DNA of 24,105 bases from an uncultured Chromatiaceae bacterium (GCA_946482615.1 CAMLSF010000045.1:1-24105); one strand, 5' to 3'. Numbered from the stretch's first letter, positions 1 to 8,389 are shown. Numbers and translations are program-made. Notes: a model not told the origin generated them from the letters alone.

Positions 1-933
1 GACAAAAGCTGCCAGCGGCGCCCAGGCTCCGCTGGTCAGCTCGTAGGCTGCAGTGAGTAAAAGTCCTGAAAACAAAACCCAGAGGATGGTTTGGGTGCGT
101 AAGGTTTTTAATGCTGTTTTTTCATCTTCACTGTCGGCCTTTTTTAGTACAGCTTTCATCCCTACGATCACGCCAGCTATTGCGGCCAGAGCGCCAAGCA
201 TAGCGCCCCCCAGCAGCACTGCAACTTTCGCCAGCCAACCACTGTGTTGCGCTGCAACAGAGACAGAAGTCGCGGCTGCGACAGGAGGGGCTACACTGGT
301 CAAAGCTGCGGCAACCATAGCACTAAAGCCTAAACCCGGTGCTGTGCTTAACACCAGTTGGCCATAACGTGCTAATAAGCTGTCTTTTAACTGCTCCCGT
401 ACTCTGGACAGTTTTTTTCGTACATTGGCATCACTTAAACCCAATAAATCAGCAACTTGCTGACTGGATTGTTCTTCACGGTAATAAAGTAAAACGATCT
501 CTCTGCTGTCTTCCGGTAACTGACTGATAAAGTCCTGCATAATAATTTGCTGTTGCTCACGTTCCAGCAGGTCTTGCATCGAGGCGGCTGGGTCAGCAAA
601 GTTTTCCAGTAAAGTTTCTGCCTCTTCTCCCACCACTTTTTGTTTGACCTTGTGATCCCGCAGGTAGTTGTAACTGCGATGTCGGGTCATTTGCCGGACC
701 CAGGGTAAAAAGCTGGCGGGTTCGCGCAGTGTGGCTAACTGTTGCCAGATATAAATAAAGACGTCCTGTGCCACTTCTTCGCTGGCGTCCAGATCTTTGA
801 CAATGGCTAACGCTATGCCTGTGACTGTATGGCGACATTGGTTAATAAGGCGTTCAAAAGCGCTACGATCCCCTGCAGTGGCTGCGATCACATCAGGTAA
901 TAATTTCTGTTCCACACTAGTTAACATTTTCAT
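1..933 (-). CDS. ECF-type sigma-70 factor with hydrophobic C-terminal module (partial, 3' end off the left edge)
   Basis: The reading frame is open from ATG at 933 to the window edge (311 codons seen). It therefore has no stop here and is easily missed among shorter antisense frames. Residues about 25-95 form sigma region 2 (key stretches DASEEVAQDVFIYIW and FLPWVRQMTRHRSYNYLRD). Residues about 132-186 form region 4 (LPEDSREIVLLYYREEQSSQQVADLLG, then the helix VRKKLSRVREQLK). After the sigma domains the protein continues with an Ala/Val-rich segment (about 200-228), a strong hydrophobic helix (about 233-259) and another (about 282-298), so it is probably membrane-anchored. The family directs RNA polymerase to a specific regulon. 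The attached membrane tail suggests built-in control in place of a separate anti-sigma factor, which is inference. It starts on the last base of the hydrolase stop codon (TAATG), with AAGGA just upstream. The regulon and signal are unknown. Confidence 0.9.
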   Translation of the reverse strand, partial: MKMLTSVEQKLLPDVIAATAGDRSAFERLINQCRHTVTGIALAIVKDLDASEEVAQDVFIYIWQQLATLREPASFLPWVRQMTRHRSYNYLRDHKVKQKVVGEEAETLLENFADPAASMQDLLEREQQQIIMQDFISQLPEDSREIVLLYYREEQSSQQVADLLGLSDANVRKKLSRVREQLKDSLLARYGQLVLSTAPGLGFSAMVAAALTSVAPPVAAATSVSVAAQHSGWLAKVAVLLGGAMLGALAAIAGVIVGMKAVLKKADSEDEKTALKTLRTQTILWVLFSGLLLTAAYELTSGAWAPLAAFV

Positions 934-1820
934 TATTCCTTTATAAAGTCAGTGATTTGCGCCAACAGCCATTCAGGCTGATCCCACATCATAAAATGCC
1001 GCGCCTGCCAGTTAAAGTCCAGCTTCGCTTGTGGAATAGTATTAATTTGCTGCTGATACAAGGCCTGAACCGCAGGGCGCATGGCTTCTGAAGTTAAAGC
1101 ACCACCAGCCCCTAATAAGAGGACAGGTTGCTGAATTTTGTGTACTTCACTTCTCAGGTCTGTGGTTAAGAGTTCAGCGATCACTGCGCCCACAGTTGTA
1201 GGATCGGACGCGCCCGCCATTGCTGTGATTATTGCTGCATGTTCCGGCTGGCTGACCTGAATTGCCATACCTTGCTCTGTGCTTGCTGCCAGTTGGGCCG
1301 GGGTCATTTGCTGATAATACTGCTGCATCATTTTTGCCTGAGGAGCCATTTGTGCCACAGTGGTGGAGCTGTCACGGCTAAAGACAGGGGCCAGATAAGG
1401 TAAACCATCGACGGCTATGATTTTTCCGGTCAGCTGAGGGTAAGAGCTTGCCAGCTGAAAGGCCAAAAACGCCCCCATGCTATGGCCTATCACTATGGGC
1501 TGCTTTAACTGCTGCTGCTGAATATAGCCAGCCAGCTCTGCGGTCACTGTTGTCAGTTTGAGTTCAGTGGATGGGGCCGGAGTTCCGGCAAAACCCGCCA
1601 GATTGATCAAATGTAGCTGGTAGTTTGGTTTTAAAGCCGTTGCCAGTTGCTGCCATACCCTCTGATCAGACATCAGGCCTGGGATCAGAATAATGGCTTT
1701 GCCTTGGCCCTCTACCTGCACCTGAACGCTGGGTGTAGCAGGCTGTCCGGCCCTAAGGCTCTGACTCAACAACATAAAAACTGTAAAACATAGCAGAATA
1801 AAGGTGCTTTTTTTCAACAT
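933..1820 (-). CDS. Secreted alpha/beta-hydrolase fold protein
   Basis: This 295-residue protein has an N-terminal signal peptide (MLKKSTFILLCFTVFMLL, with cleavage probable near LRA-G at residue 24-25). It has an alpha/beta-hydrolase core: an oxyanion-loop stretch IILIPGLMSD (43-52), the nucleophile elbow VIGHSMG with Ser114, and a C-terminal RHFMMWDQP giving catalytic His275. The acidic residue after strand 7 is not obvious (LLLGAGGALTSE), so the triad acid is unresolved. Substrate cannot be told; esterase, lactonase and lipase-like activities are all possible. The start at 1820 is chosen because AGGAGTGACTATA precedes the ATG and a signal peptide follows directly. An in-frame start at 1916 would add 32 charged residues before the signal peptide. 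Its stop overlaps the sigma-factor start by one base, so the two are probably one transcript. Periplasmic or secreted location is inferred from the signal peptide. Confidence 0.85.
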   Translation of the reverse strand: MLKKSTFILLCFTVFMLLSQSLRAGQPATPSVQVQVEGQGKAIILIPGLMSDQRVWQQLATALKPNYQLHLINLAGFAGTPAPSTELKLTTVTAELAGYIQQQQLKQPIVIGHSMGAFLAFQLASSYPQLTGKIIAVDGLPYLAPVFSRDSSTTVAQMAPQAKMMQQYYQQMTPAQLAASTEQGMAIQVSQPEHAAIITAMAGASDPTTVGAVIAELLTTDLRSEVHKIQQPVLLLGAGGALTSEAMRPAVQALYQQQINTIPQAKLDFNWQARHFMMWDQPEWLLAQITDFIKE

Positions 1821-1923
1821 TATAGTCACTCCTGAACTGGGGTAAGGTTCTGTAGTGATGCTGTGTATTCGCGCATCACTTTGACTAAGTACCCGCAGCC
1901 TGCCGCAATGTGACAAATTTCTG

Positions 1924-1937
1924 CTGAAATATTTCAG
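1924..1937. promoter_or_regulatory. Perfect 14-bp palindrome in the divergent hydrolase/ppc intergenic region
   Basis: CTGAAATATTTCAG reads identically on both strands. It lies about 100 bases upstream of the hydrolase start and 150 upstream of ppc, in the 267-base region between the two divergent genes. This is the size and position of a dimeric repressor operator, but no factor is identified. I saw no convincing -35/-10 pair in this region. Confidence 0.3.
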
Positions 1938-2087
1938 ACTTCTACACTTCTGGCTTTCTATTTTGTTGGTCGTTTTGTAATCTATCAGGCTTGAGCACTA
2001 AACAAATACCCGTTAGGGTGAGTAAGAAAGCTAATAAATAGAAACCGCAGTAGAAAACTGCAGGCAGTGCAACGAGGAGAGTGGATC

Positions 2088-4718
2088 ATGTCGCAATATG
2101 CTGCCTTGAGGGCAAATGTCGGATTGTTGGGCACCCAGTTGGGTGACACCATCCGTAATCAGTTAGGTGATGCAGTTTTAGAGCGTATCGAACAAATCCG
2201 GGCTTTAGCCAAAGAAGCAAGGCAAGGCACAGAGTTGCAGGACCAGCAATTAAAACAGGTGCTGGCCAGTTTAACCGATCAGGAAATTTTGCCAGTTGCC
2301 CGTGCCTTTGCGCAGTTTTTAAATCTGGCGAACTTAGCAGAGCAGCACCACACCATCAGTAAGGCGGGCCGTGCTTCTATTGAAAAACCTGAACCTGTGG
2401 CTGAGCTGCTGCAGCTGTTGCAGGATAAAAACATCAGCAAAAGCCGGATTGAGCAGGCTGTGGCTGATTTATCCATAGAGCTGGTGTTGACCGCTCACCC
2501 GACTGAAGTGACCCGCCGCACTTTAATCCACAAACTGACCGAAATTGCGGCCTGTTTAGCAGAACTGGAGCAGGATTTAGCGCCGGTACAGCAGAAAAAA
2601 GTAGAAAACCGTTTGTATCAGCTGATCACTCAGGCCTGGCATACTAATGAAATCCGCGAACAAAGACCCACGCCTGTGGATGAAGCCAAATCCGGTTTTG
2701 CTGTGATTGAAACTTCATTGTGGGAGGCTATTCCGGAGTTTATCCGTGAATTAGATACTGCCTTGTTACCTGTGTTGGGTCATGGCCTGGCGTTAGACGC
2801 TGCTCCTATCCGTTTTTCATCCTGGATGGGGGGCGACAGGGATGGTAATCCATTTGTAACAGCCAAGGTAACCCGTCAGGTCCTGCTGTTAAGTCGCTGG
2901 AAAGCCGCTGATTTATTTTGTCGTGATTTGGATGTGCTGGCCAACGAACTGTCGATGAATCAGGCCAATGAGGCGTTACGGGCTGTAGTAGGCGACGTAT
3001 CTGAACCTTATCGTAAGCTGCTGAATGACTTTCGTCATAAGTTGCTGCATACCAGAGACTGGCTGACCGAAGCGTTAAAACATGACAGATTACAACGACC
3101 AGACGATCTGATTTGGCATAACCAGCAATTGCTCGAGCCTTTGCTGCTTTGTTATCAATCGCTGCACGACTGCAAAATGCAGGTGGTGGCAGAAGGTTTG
3201 TTAAAAGATACCATTCGTCGTGCTTATGCTTTCGGTTTAACTTTGCTGAAGCTGGATGTGCGGCAGGAGTCCGGTCGTCATACTGCCGTATTCAGTGAAT
3301 TTACCCGTTACCTTGGGATTGGCGATTACGCGGAGTGGGATGAAGCGACCCGACAGGCGTTTTTACTGAACGAACTGAGCAGCAAAAGACCTTTATTCCC
3401 GCGCAACTGGTCGCCCAGTCCTGAAGTAAAAGAAGTTCTGGATACCTGCGACATAGTGGCCCGGCACGGACCTGAAGCTTTATCCACTTATGTCATTTCG
3501 ATGGCGGGCAAACCCTCGGACGTGCTGGCGGTGCAATTGTTGTTAAAAGACGCCGGCATTAGCTTCCCGATGCGGGTTGCACCTTTGTTTGAAACCCTGG
3601 CCGATTTAACCAATGCCCCTGAATGTATCAGCAAGTTGCTGGCGATTGATTGGTACAGAGGTTATATCAATGGTCGTCAGGAAGTGATGATTGGTTACTC
3701 TGATTCAGCCAAAGATGCCGGGGCTTTTGCTGCGGCCTGGGCCCAGTACAGTGCGCAGGAAGCTTTGGTGGCTATTTGCCAGCAGGCGAAAGTGCAACTG
3801 ACCTTGTTCCATGGCCGTGGCGGTACTATAGGGCGTGGTGGTGGTCCGGCTCATGCCGCTATTTTATCTCAGCCGCCGGGATCGCTGGCTGGTGGTTTAC
3901 GGGTGACTGAACAAGGCGAGATGATCCGCTTTAAGTTTGGTTTAAATGGCTTAGCGCAGCGCAGTCTGGCTTTGTATGCCAGTGCTGTTTTGGAAGGGGT
4001 ATTATTACCACCGCCGGTGCCAGAGCAAAGCTGGCGTGAGCTGATGCAGCAACTGGCCACTGTCTCCTGCGAAGCTTACCGTGCTGTGGTGCGGCACCAT
4101 CCGGATTTTGTGCCTTATTTCCGAGCTGCGACACCTGAGCTGGAGTTGGGGCAGTTACCGCTTGGTAGTCGTCCGCCAAAACGTAATCCAAATGGTGGTG
4201 TTGAAAGTTTACGTGCTATTCCATGGATTTTTGCCTGGTCGCAAAACCGGCTGATGTTGCCAGCCTGGTTAGGTGCAGGCAGTGCGTTGGCTGTGGTGGT
4301 TGAACAAGGTAAAACTGAGTTATTGGCGCAAATGCGTGCTAAATGGCCATTTTTCGCCACTCGTTTATCGATGCTGGAAATGGTGTATTTAAAAGCGGAT
4401 GCAGAAATTGCCGCTTATTACGACGAAAAACTGGTACCGGAGCACTTATTGCCTTTAGGTTTGCAATTGCGTCAGCAACTGGCCGCAGATACGGCGTTGT
4501 TATTAAAGCTGATCCAAAGTGATACCCTGATGGCCAATGAGGCCTGGATCCGTGAGTCTATTATGCTGCGTAATACCTATGTTGACCCGCTGCATATTTT
4601 GCAGGTGGAGTTGTTAAATAGGGTGCGCCATGCGCCGGAAACTGTGAATGACAGCATTAAACGCGCTTTGATGGTGACTATTGCCGGTATAGCTGCTGGT
4701 ATGCGTAACTCGGGTTAA
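2088..4718 (+). CDS. ppc: Phosphoenolpyruvate carboxylase
   Basis: This 876-residue cytosolic enzyme adds bicarbonate to phosphoenolpyruvate to give oxaloacetate, refilling the TCA cycle. The length matches the family (E. coli about 883). Visible signatures are the N-terminal YAALRANVGLLG, the first active-site motif VLTAHPTEVTRRT, WMGGDRDGNPFV, GYSDSAKDAGAFAAAWAQY, the glycine-rich FHGRGGTIGRGGGPAH, the QPPGS loop and the C-terminal IMLRNTYVDPLHILQVELL ending in AGMRNSG, the conserved Gly C-terminus. The start at 2088 is preferred over an in-frame upstream start at 2067. It matches the family N-terminus and follows GAGGAGAGTGGATC. The gene is monocistronic: divergent from the hydrolase and closed by a strong terminator just after the stop codon. 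Nothing is missing or odd. Confidence 0.98.
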   Translation: MSQYAALRANVGLLGTQLGDTIRNQLGDAVLERIEQIRALAKEARQGTELQDQQLKQVLASLTDQEILPVARAFAQFLNLANLAEQHHTISKAGRASIEKPEPVAELLQLLQDKNISKSRIEQAVADLSIELVLTAHPTEVTRRTLIHKLTEIAACLAELEQDLAPVQQKKVENRLYQLITQAWHTNEIREQRPTPVDEAKSGFAVIETSLWEAIPEFIRELDTALLPVLGHGLALDAAPIRFSSWMGGDRDGNPFVTAKVTRQVLLLSRWKAADLFCRDLDVLANELSMNQANEALRAVVGDVSEPYRKLLNDFRHKLLHTRDWLTEALKHDRLQRPDDLIWHNQQLLEPLLLCYQSLHDCKMQVVAEGLLKDTIRRAYAFGLTLLKLDVRQESGRHTAVFSEFTRYLGIGDYAEWDEATRQAFLLNELSSKRPLFPRNWSPSPEVKEVLDTCDIVARHGPEALSTYVISMAGKPSDVLAVQLLLKDAGISFPMRVAPLFETLADLTNAPECISKLLAIDWYRGYINGRQEVMIGYSDSAKDAGAFAAAWAQYSAQEALVAICQQAKVQLTLFHGRGGTIGRGGGPAHAAILSQPPGSLAGGLRVTEQGEMIRFKFGLNGLAQRSLALYASAVLEGVLLPPPVPEQSWRELMQQLATVSCEAYRAVVRHHPDFVPYFRAATPELELGQLPLGSRPPKRNPNGGVESLRAIPWIFAWSQNRLMLPAWLGAGSALAVVVEQGKTELLAQMRAKWPFFATRLSMLEMVYLKADAEIAAYYDEKLVPEHLLPLGLQLRQQLAADTALLLKLIQSDTLMANEAWIRESIMLRNTYVDPLHILQVELLNRVRHAPETVNDSIKRALMVTIAGIAAGMRNSG

Positions 4719-4738
4719 GCGGGTTTTATTACTTGAAT

Positions 4739-4773
4739 AAAAAAGAGGGCCCAACCTAATGAGCCCTCTTTTT
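4739..4773. terminator. Bidirectional rho-independent terminator between ppc and the TonB-dependent receptor
   Basis: A perfect 11-bp stem (AAAAAGAGGGC at 4740-4750 pairing with GCCCTCTTTTT at 4763-4773) flanks a 12-base loop. The A-run on the left and T-run on the right give a U-tract on either strand. The hairpin can therefore end both convergent genes, ppc (stop at 4718) and the receptor (stop at 4791). Confidence 0.92.
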
Positions 4774-4790
4774 ACTTCAGGGATTAAAAC

Positions 4791-7031
4791 TTAGAAAAAG
4801 CTTTTCTTAAATTCAACACCGATAATACGAGGTTCGTTGACAAAACCTGTCAGGTTATTGAAGTCGATAGCGCCTTTTAAGTTGTCTTCGTCTGTGATAT
4901 TACGGCCGAATAACGCCACTTCGTAGTCATTATCAAAGTTCAGATAACCAATACGTAAGCCTGCTTCGAAGTTGCCGTTGGTATGGTATTCCATAGACTC
5001 ATACAGGAACAGATTGGTTTTACCCTGACGGGCTACATCGCCATAAATATAAATCTCACCCGTGCTGACCGGAATATCGTAACGGGCATTGACCGTTAAA
5101 ATAGTTTCAGGAGCTTGCGGGAAAGGGTTGCCGTCAATAAAGACTAAACCATCGCCGTTTGAAGGGTTGGTTGGAGTACACATGCCTGAACCACAAGGGG
5201 CAACCAATAAGTTTTCGTCCTTCAGTTCAGTGTTGTTGTAACTGAAACCACCGCCCACGACCAGACTCTTGGTGGCACGCCATTCAGCGTCCACTTCAAA
5301 ACCATAGCCCACACCTTTGTCAGCGTTTAACAGCTGATTACCCTGGGTTTCACCACCAATAGCGGATAACTGAATATCGTCAATGGTGTAATAAAACAAA
5401 GCACCGTTCAGACGCAGTGAATCGTCCAGCAAGTCAGACTTAGCACCTACTTCAAAGGATGTAATAGTTTCTGAGTCAGCCACTGAAGGAGGTGCTTCAA
5501 AGGCCACATCACGGCCTTGAATGGACTGAGCACGGAAACCGCTGGCTACACGACCAAACAGGCTGGTTGAGTCTGTTAAGCGGTAGTTACTGCTTAATTC
5601 CCAGCTGACCTGACCGTCGTCGACTTTGATTGGGTCGTAATCCTGGATACTGGCGGCACCTATAGTCAGCGCAAAGCCGTCTACGTTCTGTTGACCAACC
5701 CAGAAGGTTTTTTCGTCGTAAGTGTAACGAATACCACCTGTGATATCCCAGCGATCGGTCAGATTGTAAGTGGATTGACCAAATACAGCCCAGCTTTCAT
5801 TGCCATGGTAAACCGTAGTAGCACCGAAGAAACCGTCGATACTGGTCACGCCAAACGAAGAGTCAAAGTAGAAAGCGCCAACCTGCCACTCTAAAGCTTC
5901 ATTGGTATCACTGGCTAAACGGATTTCCTGAGTAAACTGTTCCAAATCGTCTAACTGGTCTTCAGTTACTGCATCAAATGGTACTGTGCCAGGACCTGCA
6001 GGAGTACCACCGTCTATATCGCCTTTGCCTTTACCGTCGGCATTTTCCTGAGCAGTGATCGAGGTCAATGTCATACCATCAATATCAAATTCCAGCGTTA
6101 ACGAAGCGCCGAAATTGTCATATTTCTGGAAGTTGCCATCGCCTTTGTCGTAATAGACGGTATCACGGTCATAATTGTCGTTCAGCTCGTTGCTGCCCGG
6201 CGTCAGGATATTGGCTCTGAATAGAGATGAAGTACCATCCAGCTTACGGCCATGTACATTCAGCAAGGCAGAAAAGGCATCAGTATCGTATAAAAATTGC
6301 AGACGGCCTGCTTTTTCATCATGACCCCCGGTAAAGTCTTTTTCACCGGTAAAACCGTTATCTACCCAGTCATCGCGGTTTTGGTTCATCAGGGAGATAC
6401 GGGCAGATAACTCGTCCGTTAAACCACCACCTGCAGCACCTTCCACATTAATAGTGCCATAGCTGCCAATGGTCGCTTTAGTGTAGGCTTCAAAGTCCTG
6501 GGTAGGCTTGACTGAACTGAACTTTACGATACCTGCTGTGGTATTACGGCCAAACAAGGTGCCTTGTGGACCACGGATCACTTCAGCTTGCTCTATATCA
6601 AATAACGGGAAACTTTTGAGGATCACGTTTTCCATCACCACGTCATCCATAATCACAGAAACTGGCTGAGAAGCTGCCAGGTCAAAATCTGTGTTTCCCA
6701 AACCACGGATATAAAAACGTGGTGCAGCACGGCCGTTTGATGACTCAGCGTACAAACCTGGAATTTTGCCAGATAAAGCCTGGATATCCTCGCCACCTGC
6801 AAACAAAGCGTCGAACTTTTCACCGCTTAAAGTTGCAATAGAGATAGGAACTTCCTGGGTGCTTTGCACACGTTTTTGTGCCGTCACCATAATGCGTTCC
6901 AATTTGGTCTCTTCAGCAGCCTGATCTTTGTCACTTTCCTGCGCGAATAAAGCAGGAGAAAGACCCATGGCTGCAGCGAGCAGACTGGCCTGAATACTCA
7001 ATGCCAGAACAGACTTTTTGCATGTTTTCAT
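4791..7031 (-). CDS. TonB-dependent outer-membrane receptor
   Basis: This is a 746-residue TonB-dependent transporter. It has a signal peptide (about 1-30, ending SPALFAQ), a TonB-box-like ERIMVTAQKR near residues 46-55, a plug domain (about 60-170, with IRGLGNTDF, PVSVIMDDVVM and VIRGPQGTLFGRNTTAGIVKF), and a long beta-barrel ending in VEFKKSFF, with the terminal Phe typical of outer-membrane proteins. It would import a bulky nutrient through the outer membrane using TonB energy. The substrate is not evident, as there is no TonB, ExbBD, siderophore or clear transport gene beside it. The only neighbour on the strand is the sialidase-like protein upstream, about 250 bases away, so a carbohydrate-derived substrate is possible but unproven. 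The ATG at 7031 is chosen; a TTG one codon upstream (7034) is also in frame and sits closer to the AAGG ribosome binding site. Confidence 0.93.
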   Translation of the reverse strand: MKTCKKSVLALSIQASLLAAAMGLSPALFAQESDKDQAAEETKLERIMVTAQKRVQSTQEVPISIATLSGEKFDALFAGGEDIQALSGKIPGLYAESSNGRAAPRFYIRGLGNTDFDLAASQPVSVIMDDVVMENVILKSFPLFDIEQAEVIRGPQGTLFGRNTTAGIVKFSSVKPTQDFEAYTKATIGSYGTINVEGAAGGGLTDELSARISLMNQNRDDWVDNGFTGEKDFTGGHDEKAGRLQFLYDTDAFSALLNVHGRKLDGTSSLFRANILTPGSNELNDNYDRDTVYYDKGDGNFQKYDNFGASLTLEFDIDGMTLTSITAQENADGKGKGDIDGGTPAGPGTVPFDAVTEDQLDDLEQFTQEIRLASDTNEALEWQVGAFYFDSSFGVTSIDGFFGATTVYHGNESWAVFGQSTYNLTDRWDITGGIRYTYDEKTFWVGQQNVDGFALTIGAASIQDYDPIKVDDGQVSWELSSNYRLTDSTSLFGRVASGFRAQSIQGRDVAFEAPPSVADSETITSFEVGAKSDLLDDSLRLNGALFYYTIDDIQLSAIGGETQGNQLLNADKGVGYGFEVDAEWRATKSLVVGGGFSYNNTELKDENLLVAPCGSGMCTPTNPSNGDGLVFIDGNPFPQAPETILTVNARYDIPVSTGEIYIYGDVARQGKTNLFLYESMEYHTNGNFEAGLRIGYLNFDNDYEVALFGRNITDEDNLKGAIDFNNLTGFVNEPRIIGVEFKKSFF

Positions 7032-7088
7032 CAATGTTTTACCTTAGTTTTAGGCTGTTATGTGTTTTCTGGTGCGTCCTGCGATCTA

Positions 7089-7142
7089 TTATCAGCGCGA
7101 ACCCTACAAACTCTGGAGTGACCACAGTGTCTGCACTGATAA
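7089..7142. promoter_or_regulatory. Inverted-repeat pair upstream of the TonB-dependent receptor
   Basis: TTATCAGCGC (7089-7098) is repeated in inverted orientation as GCACTGATAA (7133-7142), a 9/10 match. The half-sites are about 44 bp centre to centre, roughly four helical turns. A smaller palindrome, CAGTG-TCTG-CACTG (7125-7138), overlaps the second half-site. Position in the receptor's 5' region suggests an operator, but no regulator is encoded nearby. Confidence 0.3.
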
Positions 7143-7152
7143 CTTGTCTGCT

Positions 7153-7161
7153 ACTATAGCA
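7153..7161 (-). promoter_or_regulatory. Candidate extended -10 promoter element for the TonB-dependent receptor
   Basis: On the minus strand the sequence reads TGCTATAGT, an extended -10 element (TGnTATAaT-like) about 120 bases upstream of the receptor start. No good -35 hexamer sits at the usual distance, which is tolerable for extended -10 promoters. It would place the inverted repeat at 7089-7142 just downstream of the start of transcription, a repressor-like position. Confidence 0.3.
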
Positions 7162-7219
7162 TTTTGTAGCTACTTTTGCCGATCTGGTCGATAAAATGGC
7201 TAATAATCATCAGCTTGTT

Positions 7220-7243
7220 GTAGATTATTTGCACGTTATCTAC
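7220..7243. repeat. Inverted repeat GTAGAT-N12-ATCTAC
   Basis: GTAGAT at 7220-7225 is mirrored by ATCTAC at 7238-7243 around a 12-base centre. It lies between the sialidase-like gene (stop at 7285) and the receptor start. It may be an operator for the receptor, or a weak 3' structure for the upstream gene. No U-tract follows on the minus strand, so a terminator is unlikely. Confidence 0.25.
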
Positions 7244-7284
7244 TTAAGCAATGTCTGGTTTACCTGGTGATAACTTAGTCAGGT

Positions 7285-8229
7285 TCAGGTTTTAAGCCGA
7301 AAAAGAGCTGTGTAAATTGAACAGGGGCCCTGATGAGAAGAGTAATAACTGACCAGAAGCTCATCTCCTTGCAAAACCATGCCGGCATAGCTGGTATCTC
7401 CACCCGAAGGCAAGGCCATTAGTTCTGTCAGTTGTCCACTTTGCTGATCCAGTGTGACCAGGCTGGTCCGTACTTTTTTGTCATACAACCGTACCATGGC
7501 CAGTATCTGGCCTGATGGTATAAAAATGGCCTGGGGGCCGCCAATACGGCAACCTATGTCCAGCCAGTTCCAGTTTTGGTAAGGGGGTAAAGCATAACCC
7601 AATTGACCATGATCAGGATCTTTTCGTAATAAACACCAGGCTTTGTGATCTCCATCAAACAACAAAGCGGCTTCATTGGCATAACCTTCACAATAGATGC
7701 GAGGGGCTATTACATCAAACTGGCCTGTATCCTTTTGTTGGTACAAGCGAATATGCCGGTCAGCACCACACTTGTAGGCGACAGCATAGGCCTGGTCACC
7801 CAGCCAGCTTAAACGCCATAACCAATACTCTGCTTCACCCACGGCTTGTGGCTCGGACCAGTTTTTACCGTCTTTTGAAGACCACAGATAAGACTGATAG
7901 GCCTGTTTTGTTCTGTCATGAAAAGCTGCGGCAGCCAGCAATTGCAGCCTACCTTGTGGAGTTACGGTAAGTTTGCCATCTCTTAAATCGGCATCAGGGT
8001 TTTGTAACACAGCCAGGGTGCGCCACTTTTTGCCCTGTATTGAGCTCATAATTCGTAGAACCCCATCTTTGGAGTGGTGAGTGGATGCCTGACGAAACAC
8101 TAAATAATAACGCTGCCTGAAATAACACAAATCAGTGAAGGCATTGTGTTTTCCCGCTTTCCAGGCTCGTTGTACCCAAAGCAGTTCTATGGCTGATGGT
8201 GTCAAAGGTTTTGCGTTTTCTGTTCGCAT
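7285..8229 (-). CDS. Sialidase-like (BNR/Asp-box) beta-propeller protein, no signal peptide
   Basis: This 314-residue protein has a sialidase/BNR-type propeller pattern. It contains a clear Asp-box, SSKDGKNWSEP (S-x-D-x-G-x-x-W), a second degenerate one (SSIQGKKWRTL), and repeated Trp/Tyr-rich strands such as WLWRLSWLGDQAYAVAYKCG. The opening WKAGKHNAFTDLCYFRQRYYLVFRQ resembles the first blade of sialidase-family proteins. I see no signal peptide and no lipobox, so it should be cytosolic, unlike typical secreted sialidases. Which of the catalytic arginines and the nucleophile Tyr are retained cannot be judged by eye, so the substrate and even enzymatic activity are uncertain. The start has no good ribosome binding site. 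It is upstream of, and on the same strand as, the TonB-dependent receptor, and divergent from the exporter operon, with 160 bases between the two starts. Confidence 0.7.
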   Translation of the reverse strand: MRTENAKPLTPSAIELLWVQRAWKAGKHNAFTDLCYFRQRYYLVFRQASTHHSKDGVLRIMSSIQGKKWRTLAVLQNPDADLRDGKLTVTPQGRLQLLAAAAFHDRTKQAYQSYLWSSKDGKNWSEPQAVGEAEYWLWRLSWLGDQAYAVAYKCGADRHIRLYQQKDTGQFDVIAPRIYCEGYANEAALLFDGDHKAWCLLRKDPDHGQLGYALPPYQNWNWLDIGCRIGGPQAIFIPSGQILAMVRLYDKKVRTSLVTLDQQSGQLTELMALPSGGDTSYAGMVLQGDELLVSYYSSHQGPCSIYTALFRLKT

Positions 8230-8389
8230 AAATAGAGTGCTTTATGTTAATTATTTGTTTATTTTTTGTGCTTCAACTACACTTGGTATCTACTTTAATA
8301 CCCCAGTTTTCAGCAGTGTCGGGTGTATGCCTGTCGACACACAGTGGAAAATCTTTTTTGCAGTGTACAAAACTGCGGGGAGTTTCACT

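Noticed and set aside
53..838. Open frames at 53-367 (+), 339-527 (+) and 593-838 (-)
   Set aside because: They lie antisense or out of frame within the sigma-factor gene, whose 311-codon open frame with clear region 2 and 4 motifs explains the stretch.
8135..8389. Upstream extension of the HlyD adaptor frame
   Set aside because: It is antisense to the sialidase-like gene for its first part and has no ribosome site; GGGGAG before ATG 8390 and the normal adaptor N-terminus mark the real start.
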